From: WTFY01 sp965220895
GTDB taxonomy: Bacteria > Pseudomonadota > Gammaproteobacteria > UBA4575
NCBI GenBank assembly: GCA_965220895.1
Contig: OZ244850.1
Span: forward strand, 682,001 to 746,000
Reading direction: 5' to 3'
DNA length: 64,000 nt
In this document: positions 1-7,601 of the stretch, in pieces
How positions within the stretch are numbered: position 1 is the stretch's first letter
How the letters are laid out: each line of letters opens with the position of its first letter
Position numbers and translations under genes: made by a program
The notes under the pieces: generated by a model
The model's database searches: none
Told to the model about the DNA's origin: nothing
What the model saw: the letters and a program-made list of their open reading frames with translations, nothing else

Positions 1-34
1 TGTGTCCGGCCTGCAGCACTCGACCAAACGTAGC

Positions 35-835
35 ATGGAACTCGTCGACACCTGTTTCAACCTGACCAGCGACACATTTCGCAACGACGAATCCCAGGTA
101 ATGGAACGTGCCCGCCTGGCCGGTGTGCGGTATTTCGTCATCCCCGGGTCGAGCGTGGCGGACAGTGAACATGCGGTGCGGCTTTGTGAGCAGTACGAAG
201 GCACCTGTGCCACGGCAGGCATCCATCCGCATCGGGCCAAGGAATTCTCGGACAAATCCCTCGAGAAGCTGCAAGAAATTGCAGCCCATGAGAAAGTGAC
301 AGCCATCGGTGAGGCTGGACTGGACTACCACCGGAACTATGCGAGCCCGGCCCAGCAAAAAGCCGCCTTCCAGGCCCAGCTCGAACTGGCGGTCGAGCTG
401 GCACTGCCCGTGTTCCTGCACCAGCGGGATGCGCATGCGGATTTTGCCAGACTTTTAACCCGGGTACGTGATCGGCTTACCCGCGTGGTGACGCACTGTT
501 TCACCGGCACCGCCAGCGAACTCGACTGCTATATTGATCTGGACTGCCACATCGGCATCACCGGCTGGATTTGCGATGAGCGGCGCGGCCAACATCTGCA
601 TGGAATCATCCAGCGTATCCCGGCCGACCGACTGATGATCGAGACCGATGCACCTTATCTGTTGCCCAGGGACCTCCCTGCCGATGCCACCATTCCAAAG
701 CCTAAAGGCCGGCGCAACGAGCCAGCCTACCTGCCCCATATATTGCGTACTGTGGCGAACTGTCGGGGAATTTCCGAAGTCCAGGCGGCAAGGGAAACGA
801 CCCGAACGGCTAAAGACTTCTTTTCCCTCCGATAG
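35..835 (+). CDS. tatD: TatD family metal-dependent hydrolase (3'-5' exonuclease)
   Basis: 266 aa, a TIM-barrel metallohydrolase of the TatD family, cytoplasmic; characterised members are Mg-dependent 3'-5' DNA/RNA exonucleases. Seen along the chain: NLTSDTF at the N-terminus, AGIHPH, the metal ligand region GEAGLDYHRN, LHQRDAH, THCFTG, and IETDAPYLLPRD, closely matching E. coli TatD. The ATG at 35 fits the family start (MELVDTCFNLTS); an in-frame GTG at position 2 would add 11 residues with no family counterpart. It runs in the same direction as bolA downstream. Confidence 0.93.
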   Translation: MELVDTCFNLTSDTFRNDESQVMERARLAGVRYFVIPGSSVADSEHAVRLCEQYEGTCATAGIHPHRAKEFSDKSLEKLQEIAAHEKVTAIGEAGLDYHRNYASPAQQKAAFQAQLELAVELALPVFLHQRDAHADFARLLTRVRDRLTRVVTHCFTGTASELDCYIDLDCHIGITGWICDERRGQHLHGIIQRIPADRLMIETDAPYLLPRDLPADATIPKPKGRRNEPAYLPHILRTVANCRGISEVQAARETTRTAKDFFSLR

Positions 836-888
836 GTTCTCCCGAACTGGGTATGGCTTGGGCAAACAGTGGCTGCTATAGGTACGGC

Positions 889-1203
889 ATGGTCATACAA
901 ACGAGCATCGAACACAAAATCCAGGGTGCGCTGCACCCGGTCTTCCTCAAGGTAGCAAACGAAAGTCACATGCACAACGTGGCACCCGGGTCGGAATCCC
1001 ATTTCAAGGTCACCGTGGTAAGCCACGAGTTTGACGGCAAGCTGCCCGTGGCACGGCACCGCATCCTGAACCGGCTGCTTGCCGAAGAGCTTGCGGGTGC
1101 CGTGCATGCCTTGTCGCTGCACACATTCACCCCCGAAGAATGGCGGGAGAAGAACGGCGAAGTCAGAAATTCCCCGCCATGCATGGGTGGATCAAAAGCT
1201 TGA
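889..1203 (+). CDS. bolA: BolA family protein
   Basis: 104 aa. BolA proteins adopt a class II KH-like fold and work with monothiol glutaredoxins in Fe-S cluster handling and in morphology/stress responses. Visible hallmarks are PVFLKVANESHMHNV, the GSESHFKV stretch, FDGKLPVARHR and VHALSLHTFTPEEW. The ATG at 889 matches the family N-terminus; an upstream in-frame ATG at 853 would add 12 atypical residues. The tail after TPEEW is a short polar extension. It lies 53 bases after tatD. Confidence 0.93.
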   Translation: MVIQTSIEHKIQGALHPVFLKVANESHMHNVAPGSESHFKVTVVSHEFDGKLPVARHRILNRLLAEELAGAVHALSLHTFTPEEWREKNGEVRNSPPCMGGSKA

Positions 1204-1357
1204 GGTTGAATATTTTTATTAGACAGTCACTTGCAGAACTTGCCTGCTCAATACTGAAGTCAAGCAATCACTTAGGTCTCGCAAAAACTTGTGAGTAGCA
1301 CAAAACTGGCACAGCACGCGACATGGCAGAATTTGCTTGTTCTGCGATGTTGATTCT

Positions 1358-1696
1358 TTATGCCCGAGCCGAAACCTGATAAATCTGCCTGTGCAAGGTC
1401 CCGGACAGAACGGTGATTACTTGAGGAACAAGTGGCTGTAGTTCCTGGAGGCGGTTGTGGGCGGCGAGCATGATAATGACAGGAATTGGCAAGTCGTTGA
1501 GATTCTGCTCGTGCGCTATCCCTCTATCAACTGTAATCAGAGCATCGAAGTCACGCCCGGCTGCCAATTGAAGCAGTGCGCCATTACCGGTACCTGCCCA
1601 GCCCATTTGCGGGACCGTACAGACCTCAAACGATTCCGGGAAAGATGCTGTCAGCCTCTGGGGTACGGACTCATCAAGCAAAAGCCTCATTCTCAT
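1358..1696 (-). CDS. DUF5615 PIN-like toxin of a DUF433/DUF5615 toxin-antitoxin pair
   Basis: 112 aa. The start RLLLDESVPQRL and the later LITVDRGIAHEQNL carry the conserved acidic residues of DUF5615 PIN-like proteins, putative RNases that pair with DUF433 antitoxins. The frame stays open upstream to 1726, but that segment lies inside the antitoxin gene; ATGs at 1696 or 1690 give the normal family start. It overlaps the end of the upstream antitoxin by about 20 bases, indicating translational coupling. Toxin activity is inferred from family and arrangement only. Confidence 0.8.
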   Translation of the reverse strand: MRMRLLLDESVPQRLTASFPESFEVCTVPQMGWAGTGNGALLQLAAGRDFDALITVDRGIAHEQNLNDLPIPVIIMLAAHNRLQELQPLVPQVITVLSGTLHRQIYQVSARA

Positions 1697-1889
1697 CACC
1701 TGCAATCGCTGCCTTGGCTTGCTCAAGTACAGCGATGGCCTGGGATCTCGATACTGTAGGATAGTCCTCTAGAAACTCATCAAGACGGTCACCCGCTTCA
1801 AGATGTTCCATCAGGATGCGCACTGGGACCCTTGTTCCGGTAAACACTGGAGTACCTCCAAGGATCCCTGGACTTCTGCTTATCGTCAT
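1674..1889 (-). CDS. DUF433 antitoxin
   Basis: 71 aa with the DUF433 signature: SRSPGILGGTPVFTGTRVPV followed by an EAGDRLDEFLEDYP helix and VSRSQAIAVLE. DUF433 proteins carry a winged/HTH DNA-binding fold and act as cognate antitoxins of PIN or DUF5615 toxins, repressing their own operon. A GGGAG ribosome-binding site precedes the ATG, and a perfect 8-bp inverted repeat sits just upstream (1901-1921). First gene of the two-gene operon with the DUF5615 toxin. Confidence 0.82.
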   Translation of the reverse strand: MTISRSPGILGGTPVFTGTRVPVRILMEHLEAGDRLDEFLEDYPTVSRSQAIAVLEQAKAAIAGDENEAFA

Positions 1890-2199
1890 GTCTCCCTTTT
1901 ACTATGAATTCGTTTCATAGTCTATAAAATACCGTGTTTCAATTCTTCAAACACCTTTACATCCCAGTATCTGGTACAACAGCAAAATAATACAAACATC
2001 GTGTTATTTTGACAGATTCTGTCGCTTCAGAGTCACCCAGCATCTCACCGACAATCCACACCCAGAAACACATGACCTAGGTGCCATGTTTAATCTTCAG
2101 TTCACCTTATTCGCACTCAACATCTTTCACTGCATAATTCCAGAAATATCTTTCGAAAAGCATGAGAGTCTTCCTCAGTTTTATTTACAACAAAGCACC
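1890..2199. other. Intergenic region between hsdR end and DUF433 gene
   Basis: About 310 bases with no supportable gene. The left end carries the TA operator/promoter; the rest is AT-richer than the flanks, with runs such as ATTTTATAG and GTGTTATTTTGACAG. No terminator hairpin with a T-run was found downstream of hsdR (its stop is at 2200). Confidence 0.5.
1901..1942 (-). promoter_or_regulatory. Promoter and palindromic operator of the DUF433/DUF5615 operon
   Basis: ACTATGAA (1901-1908) and TTCATAGT (1914-1921) form an 8-bp inverted repeat with a 5-base spacer. Read on the minus strand, TTGAAA (complement of 1937-1942) and TATGAA (complement of 1914-1919) lie 17 bases apart, so the palindrome covers the likely -10 box. 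This is the expected layout for autorepression by the antitoxin. Binding itself is inferred. Confidence 0.55.
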
Positions 2200-5100
2200 T
2201 CACACCATTTCTTCAGACAACGTCTCTGCCTGAGTCAGTACTAATTCAACCGCACCTTGCTGCTGGTCAGGAGGGTATTTGTATCTGCGCAACAGATTGC
2301 GAATGAGAATTCTCAGCCTTGCCCGTACACTTTCACGAACGGCCCAATCCACAGTCAGGTTTTCCCGCAGCTTTTTTGCAATCTCCCGGGCCATCTCAAC
2401 AAGTACTTCCTCACCCATCAATTCCTGGGCAGACTCATTCTGTGCAAGGGCATCATAGAAGGCCTCTTCCTCATCCGACAGGTCGTGGGCTTCCCTTCGC
2501 TTGAGGTCTTCCTGGAACTGCTTCGCCATGGCGATGAGCTCTTCGATCACCTGTGCCGCTTCAATGGCACGGTTCGCGTACCTGCCGATGGATTTTTCGA
2601 GAAGTTCACTGAATTTGCGTTGCTTGACCACATTGGTACGGAACCTGGTCTTGACCTCGCCCTTGATGAGTCTTTGCAGAAGTTCTACTGCCAGATTCTT
2701 GTGCGGCATCTTCATCACCTCTTTCAGGAAATCATCCGAAAGAATGGAGATGTCCGGAGACTCCAGGCCCGCCAGTCTGAAAACATCCGACACACCCTCG
2801 CCAACGATTGCCTGGGACAGCAATTGCCGTAATTCAAAGTCCGTATCTCGAGGTGGTTGCTCTCCGCCTCCGCCTTTTACAAGCGGTGCACGCACTGCCT
2901 GATGAAATGCCACTTCGGGGGCCAGCTCCATGGCCTCATCCAGGGTCCCGCACAACGCGAAGGCCTTGGTCATTTGGAGTACGGTGTCGCAGTACCTGCG
3001 CTTGCCGTCTTCCTGTTCAAGCACATGATCCATGCAGGCCGGGATGAGCTGGAGTGCCCTTGTCCTGTACTCGCTCCAGTCCACGGGATGCAAGAGATCT
3101 CGTGCCACCTGGATCTTTTCCTTGAGGATCCGTAACGCTTCGGATGAATCGATCGTCGGCCTGCCCTTCCCCTTCGCTGCGCTGTAGGTTGCCAGGGCTT
3201 CCCTGAGTTGCGGGGCAATGCCGATGTAATCCACTACAAGACCGCCCGGCTTGTCCTTGAAGACTCGGTTCACCCGTGCAATGGCCTGCGCCAGGTTCGC
3301 ACCCTGCATCGGTTTGTCGACGTACATGGTCGAAAGACACGGTGCATCAAATCCCGTCAGCCACATGTCCCGTACAATGACGATCCTGAGAGGATCCGAA
3401 GGATCCTTGAACCGTTTCTCAAGGTCTTTCTGCTGTGCCCGGCTGGTATGATGGGGTTGAAGTTCTGGCTTGTCGGATGCGGATGCTGTCATGATGACCT
3501 TGATCACCCCGGACTTGTGATCGTCAGAATGCCATTCAGGACGCAGGGCTACAATCTGGTCATACAGCCTGGCACATATCGTACGAGACATGGTCACGAT
3601 CATGGCCTTGCCAGACTGTGTCTGGCTGCGTGTCTCGTAGTGATGGATCAGGTCTTCCGCCACCTCCTTCAGGCGGGCATCCGTTCCGACGATCGCCTCC
3701 AGTGCGGACCACTGGCTCTTGGCTTTCTCCTTCTCCTGCTCGTCCGCCGTCTCACTGTCCAGAAGCTCTTCCACTTCTTCATCGATTTGAGGAAGCTCGG
3801 CCTGGTTCAGGTTGATCTTGGCCAAGCGTGATTCGTAGTAGATCGGAACGGTAGCGCCATCATCCACGGCCTGCTGGATGTCATAGGTTGCAACGTAACT
3901 GCCGAAGACTGCCTGGGTGTCCCGGTCATTCTGCGAGATGGGTGTTCCAGTGAACGCGAGGAACGTCGCATTGGGCAAGCCGTCACGCAGGGACTTGGCC
4001 AGGCCATATTTGATGGCTCCACTCTCACTATCCAATTTTGCCTTAAATCCGTACTGGGTCCGGTGTGCCTCATCCGCGATCACCACAATGTTGTGACGAT
4101 CCGAGAGCACGGGGAATCGCTCCTCGTCCACATCCAGACCGAATTTCTGCATGGTCGTGAAGAAGATGCCGCCCGAAGGCCGGTCCATCAGCTGCTCACG
4201 CAACTCAGCACGAGAATTGGCCTGCCTGGGTGTATCATTCAACAGATTACCCGCACTCGCAAAGACATTGAACAACTGACCGTCCATATCCCTTCTGTCT
4301 GTAACCATGACAATGGTGGGGTTCTCCAGTCGAGGTTCTGAGATCAAACGCCCAGCCAGACACGCCATCTCGATACTCTTACCAGCCCCTTGTGTATGCC
4401 AAACCACCCCGCCTTTCTTGTCACCATCTACCATGCTTGCAGTCACCACGCTCTCTACTGCAACTTGTACGGCATGGAACTGGTGATACCCGGCGATCTT
4501 CTTGATAAGGGTCCCGTCATCTTCAAACAGGCAGAAGTACCGCAAGTAGTTCAGGAAGACATCCTTGTTGAAAACCCCCTTGATCAGGGTCTCGAGTTGC
4601 TGGTTCTGGCCAAGAGGGTCCAGTTCTACGCCATCAATTGTGCGCCAGCGCATGAATCGTTCCCTGTCTGCAGAGACTGATCCCAAACGTGCATAGATGC
4701 CGTCTGAGATCACCATACAGACGTTGTAGTGGAACAGGTCTGGGATATCGGCCTTGTACGTCTGTAACTGGTCGAATGCAGACCAGATGTCTGCATTCTC
4801 ATCCGCTGCGTTCTTGAGTTCGATGACGGAAAGCGGCAACCCATTCACAAATATCAGAACATCCAGTCTACGACTATGTTTATTCCCTTGCACTCTGAAC
4901 TGATTGACCACCAGCCAGTCATTGTTCTCCAGGTCTTCAAAGTCAATTATTTTGAGCTGTTTGCCGATCTCCTGATTGTCTTCGTGGTAAGTGACCTGGA
5001 TGCCCTTGGTCAGCCACTGATGCACTTCCCGGTTGCAGGGCATCATGGAAGGGATATTGGGGTTGGTTACCTGAGATAGCGCAGTGTTGATTGCAGATGC

Positions 5101-5283
5101 TGGAAGATCAGGATTGATGCGAATCAGTGCTTCCTGCAAGCGATCTTGAAGGATGACTGAACGGTACTCTGTACGTTCCGGTTTCTCACCATCAGGGGCA
5201 ATATCATATCCGCACTTGTACTGGTAACCGAGTTCCTTAAACCAGTCGATGCTTAACAGTTCAACTTGGTCCTCAGTCACCAA
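2200..5283 (-). CDS. hsdR: Type I restriction enzyme R subunit (HsdR)
   Basis: 1027 aa, full family length. It is the ATP-driven translocase/endonuclease of a type I R-M complex. The N-terminal nuclease has the PD-(D/E)xK arrangement, with D141 and VIELK (E155, K157). The SF2 motor follows: Walker A HTQGAGKS around 296-303, DEAH at 404-407, AFTGTPIS near 443-450, and IARVNRVFKDKPGG for motif VI. Last gene of a five-gene minus-strand operon; it starts 5 bases after the MNT-HsdS stop, so it is probably co-translated. No disruption is visible, so restriction activity is plausible. Confidence 0.95.
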   Translation of the reverse strand: MVTEDQVELLSIDWFKELGYQYKCGYDIAPDGEKPERTEYRSVILQDRLQEALIRINPDLPASAINTALSQVTNPNIPSMMPCNREVHQWLTKGIQVTYHEDNQEIGKQLKIIDFEDLENNDWLVVNQFRVQGNKHSRRLDVLIFVNGLPLSVIELKNAADENADIWSAFDQLQTYKADIPDLFHYNVCMVISDGIYARLGSVSADRERFMRWRTIDGVELDPLGQNQQLETLIKGVFNKDVFLNYLRYFCLFEDDGTLIKKIAGYHQFHAVQVAVESVVTASMVDGDKKGGVVWHTQGAGKSIEMACLAGRLISEPRLENPTIVMVTDRRDMDGQLFNVFASAGNLLNDTPRQANSRAELREQLMDRPSGGIFFTTMQKFGLDVDEERFPVLSDRHNIVVIADEAHRTQYGFKAKLDSESGAIKYGLAKSLRDGLPNATFLAFTGTPISQNDRDTQAVFGSYVATYDIQQAVDDGATVPIYYESRLAKINLNQAELPQIDEEVEELLDSETADEQEKEKAKSQWSALEAIVGTDARLKEVAEDLIHHYETRSQTQSGKAMIVTMSRTICARLYDQIVALRPEWHSDDHKSGVIKVIMTASASDKPELQPHHTSRAQQKDLEKRFKDPSDPLRIVIVRDMWLTGFDAPCLSTMYVDKPMQGANLAQAIARVNRVFKDKPGGLVVDYIGIAPQLREALATYSAAKGKGRPTIDSSEALRILKEKIQVARDLLHPVDWSEYRTRALQLIPACMDHVLEQEDGKRRYCDTVLQMTKAFALCGTLDEAMELAPEVAFHQAVRAPLVKGGGGEQPPRDTDFELRQLLSQAIVGEGVSDVFRLAGLESPDISILSDDFLKEVMKMPHKNLAVELLQRLIKGEVKTRFRTNVVKQRKFSELLEKSIGRYANRAIEAAQVIEELIAMAKQFQEDLKRREAHDLSDEEEAFYDALAQNESAQELMGEEVLVEMAREIAKKLRENLTVDWAVRESVRARLRILIRNLLRRYKYPPDQQQGAVELVLTQAETLSEEMV

Positions 5284-5288
5284 CGCTA

Positions 5289-6932
5289 TTAGGTAACAGC
5301 CTCTTCAAGAAACTTTTCAGCGTCAGGGATACGAAGCTCGCCGGAGATGAGTTTTGGAAGGAGAGTATCTCGAAGCTCTGCAAGAAAACTATTTTCTTGT
5401 ACAAGAAGTTCGCGTTTCTCCCAAATCATTGCTGACATATCGTTATATTTTTCAAGTAACAAGACCTGAGGGAGTACAAGTCTCAGATTAGGAATATTTT
5501 TTACGTTCAGCGCATCAAGAATTGTTCCTGTATCTGTCCTAAGTTCTCTTTCAGATTCATATAGATGGGATAAGAAATAATCAGCAACAAATGCACCGTA
5601 AGTTGCTTTCTTCAAAGGCCTAACAGCAGTGATATTTCTACCTATTGCACCCATAAATTCAGCAGGTATTCGTGCGAATGCGCCAACTCTACCCACATTA
5701 GTTATGAGGCAATCACCTTCACAGACTTCAATCCTTGAAATCCATTTCTTATACGACTCCTCTGAAATTTTTGAGATACTATCCCAATAAAGCAGTCCAT
5801 CTTCTCCGATTTCTTTTAGCTGGATAAAATTAAAACCTTCTTCAATCAAATCAGGTTTTTTTGAATGCAAGCAATCAATTACTTCACAAAGGTCACCAAT
5901 TTGGGTTACAGCCCACCCTTTCGGTATCTCTCCAATCTCTGAGTCAACCAATTCATGAGGAAACAAATCACTGATTTCAGGGGGAAGGCCTGTGGGACGA
6001 CCTTCTGCCTTTGCTCGCACCGGGTCAAAGTCAACGAACCATGACTTGAAGATTGCCTTGGCTATCTCTTCAAGGGTTTTGTTGGTCTTCTGGTTGAGTT
6101 CAATTTTATCGTCGAGGGTGCCGAGGATATGAGCGATGGCCTTTTGCTCATGAGTAGAAAAAGTAGGAATGCAATGATTTACGGCTACTCCCCACTTGGC
6201 TCTAGGCATCCGTGTTCCTTCGCTGGAAGCGTCCAAAAAATCTACAAAGTCCCAGCTTGCACACCAATAAAAAAGAAATCTTGGATCGACATTCTCTTTC
6301 GGCTCAATTACCCAAATATCAGTAGAGCAAATTCCATCGAAATCAGGTTGAACGACTTTGCGGAAATACGGCCTTAATTTCCCGAACAAGATGTCTCCTC
6401 TTACAAAACGTCGTTTAGTACTGGTAACGTCTGTCGATTCTCCAGTGCCGTTCAGATGTAGCTTCTCCTGAACTATGTGCTCAAGTCCGATATATGGGAT
6501 TGATTGGCTCAGGCTAGCTGGATTAACGCTTTTGCTTAAAAGTGATGCGCAGTTCCCAAACAACAGCCCAGCTTCCTTATCACTTTCCGGATGAGAGACA
6601 ACTGGTTCGGAAGCTTCCTCATGACCCAGCATTAATTCAATGTGTTGTTCACGAATATTCTCACGAAACGAGTCAGGAACATCATCCCAGACAAACAGGT
6701 CCACCCTGAATGGCAGATTGCTCTCCTCGAAAGCTTCCCTCAATTCTCCAACCTGGAGGTGTTGTCCGGGTTCAGAAAAGATCACAAGATCGAGATCTGA
6801 ATGAGGCCTGGAGGTCCGTTTTGCACGTGACCCATATACCCAAGCAGTAGTCTCTGGAAGGTATTTCCGTAGTAGCGTCAGGATCGTTTCATACTGCTCG
6901 GACGAAACATCTATAGGAGAATCTACTCCCAT
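5289..6932 (-). CDS. MNT nucleotidyltransferase-HsdS fusion (antitoxin domain plus type I specificity subunit)
   Basis: 547 aa. Residues about 10-105 form a minimal nucleotidyltransferase (MNT, HI0073/MntA type): GS34-35, exactly ten residues, then D46-x-D48, and a third acidic residue in VDLF (D78). Residues about 115-547 are an HsdS: first target-recognition domain around 125-285 (IPYIGLEHI, GDILFGKLRPYF), the central linker KTLEEIAKAIFKSWFVDFDPVRAKAEG (286-311), second recognition domain about 335-510, and the closing LRDTLLPKLISGELRI. Ordinary HsdS proteins lack the MNT part. It overlaps the upstream HEPN gene by 10 bases. The MNT active site is intact, so it should neutralise the HEPN partner by AMPylation, as MntA does for HepT. 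Coupling to the restriction complex is my inference. The second recognition domain is visibly AT-rich. Confidence 0.88.
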   Translation of the reverse strand: MGVDSPIDVSSEQYETILTLLRKYLPETTAWVYGSRAKRTSRPHSDLDLVIFSEPGQHLQVGELREAFEESNLPFRVDLFVWDDVPDSFRENIREQHIELMLGHEEASEPVVSHPESDKEAGLLFGNCASLLSKSVNPASLSQSIPYIGLEHIVQEKLHLNGTGESTDVTSTKRRFVRGDILFGKLRPYFRKVVQPDFDGICSTDIWVIEPKENVDPRFLFYWCASWDFVDFLDASSEGTRMPRAKWGVAVNHCIPTFSTHEQKAIAHILGTLDDKIELNQKTNKTLEEIAKAIFKSWFVDFDPVRAKAEGRPTGLPPEISDLFPHELVDSEIGEIPKGWAVTQIGDLCEVIDCLHSKKPDLIEEGFNFIQLKEIGEDGLLYWDSISKISEESYKKWISRIEVCEGDCLITNVGRVGAFARIPAEFMGAIGRNITAVRPLKKATYGAFVADYFLSHLYESERELRTDTGTILDALNVKNIPNLRLVLPQVLLLEKYNDMSAMIWEKRELLVQENSFLAELRDTLLPKLISGELRIPDAEKFLEEAVT

Positions 6933-7339
6933 GTCTCAGCAGTCATCCTCTGATAGAGATCAATGGCGTCGTTAATGAATTCGGGCATCAACTTCACGCA
7001 GGCTGCAGCCTTCTTTCCATCGTAGTCATGTGATGTACCAATACGTATATCTGCATATCGAAGCCACTGCTCCAGCGGCGACGAGAATAAATCATTTTCG
7101 AAGGCCAACCTGAAAACGGGCTTGGGACTGTTGGGAGGGTTTGCAATTCCAAGCACTTCAATAAGATGTCGCTTCAATACTTTCCACATGCAGTCGTAAC
7201 AGGTCTCGAAACGCTGAATGACGGACTCAGAAACTGCCTCGCGAATCAATGCAGGCAGATTGGAGTCCAGATTTTGGTAATTTTCATGCTGCTCCTCAAG
7301 ACGCTTGAGGGATGACTGGTATTTACTGTAATCGATCAT
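6923..7339 (-). CDS. HEPN toxin, HepT/HI0074 nucleotidyltransferase-substrate-binding family
   Basis: 138 aa, all-helical. Residues 99-106 (RIGTSHDY) form an exact R-x4-H-x-Y motif: the HEPN RNase catalytic pair plus the tyrosine that MntA-type antitoxins AMPylate in characterised HepT proteins. The start MIDYSKYQSSLKRLEEQ at 7339 is chosen because an earlier in-frame ATG (7387) falls inside the preceding small gene. It directly precedes, and overlaps by 10 bases, the gene whose N-terminus is the matching MNT. Family pairs of this kind act as toxin (HEPN) and antitoxin (MNT). The RNase role is inferred from the motif. Confidence 0.85.
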   Translation of the reverse strand: MIDYSKYQSSLKRLEEQHENYQNLDSNLPALIREAVSESVIQRFETCYDCMWKVLKRHLIEVLGIANPPNSPKPVFRLAFENDLFSSPLEQWLRYADIRIGTSHDYDGKKAAACVKLMPEFINDAIDLYQRMTAETWE

Positions 7340-7352
7340 AACAGGATACCTA

Positions 7353-7601
7353 TCAGTTTGAGGTTCGATGAAGTGCCAATGCCTCAACCGTTGTCACAGC
7401 CTCTTGAGAAATCGTGGGATGATCCTCCGGATTCCCATGCTTCCCCTCCCAGTCATGAATACCAGTGTTCAATGCCAGGGGAATGACGGAAATCTGCTCT
7501 GGAGACAGGTCGTCATAGTCCTCTTCATACCCACTGACCACCACTCGCATGTCCTCAGGATATTCTTTCAATAGATCGATCATGGCTCGTACACTCATCA
7601 T
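7353..7601 (-). CDS. Small acidic protein of the R-M operon, unknown function
   Basis: 82 aa, strongly acidic. The N-terminus (SVRAMIDLLKEYPEDMRVVVSGYEEDYDDLSPEQISVI) resembles small proteins occasionally encoded with type I R-M or phage genes; no function is assigned. The start at 7601 overlaps the hsdM stop by 4 bases and the stop lies 13 bases before the HEPN start, so it is embedded in the operon. The acidity suggests a DNA-mimic or assembly factor, but nothing in the sequence proves it. Confidence 0.7.
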   Translation of the reverse strand: MMSVRAMIDLLKEYPEDMRVVVSGYEEDYDDLSPEQISVIPLALNTGIHDWEGKHGNPEDHPTISQEAVTTVEALALHRTSN

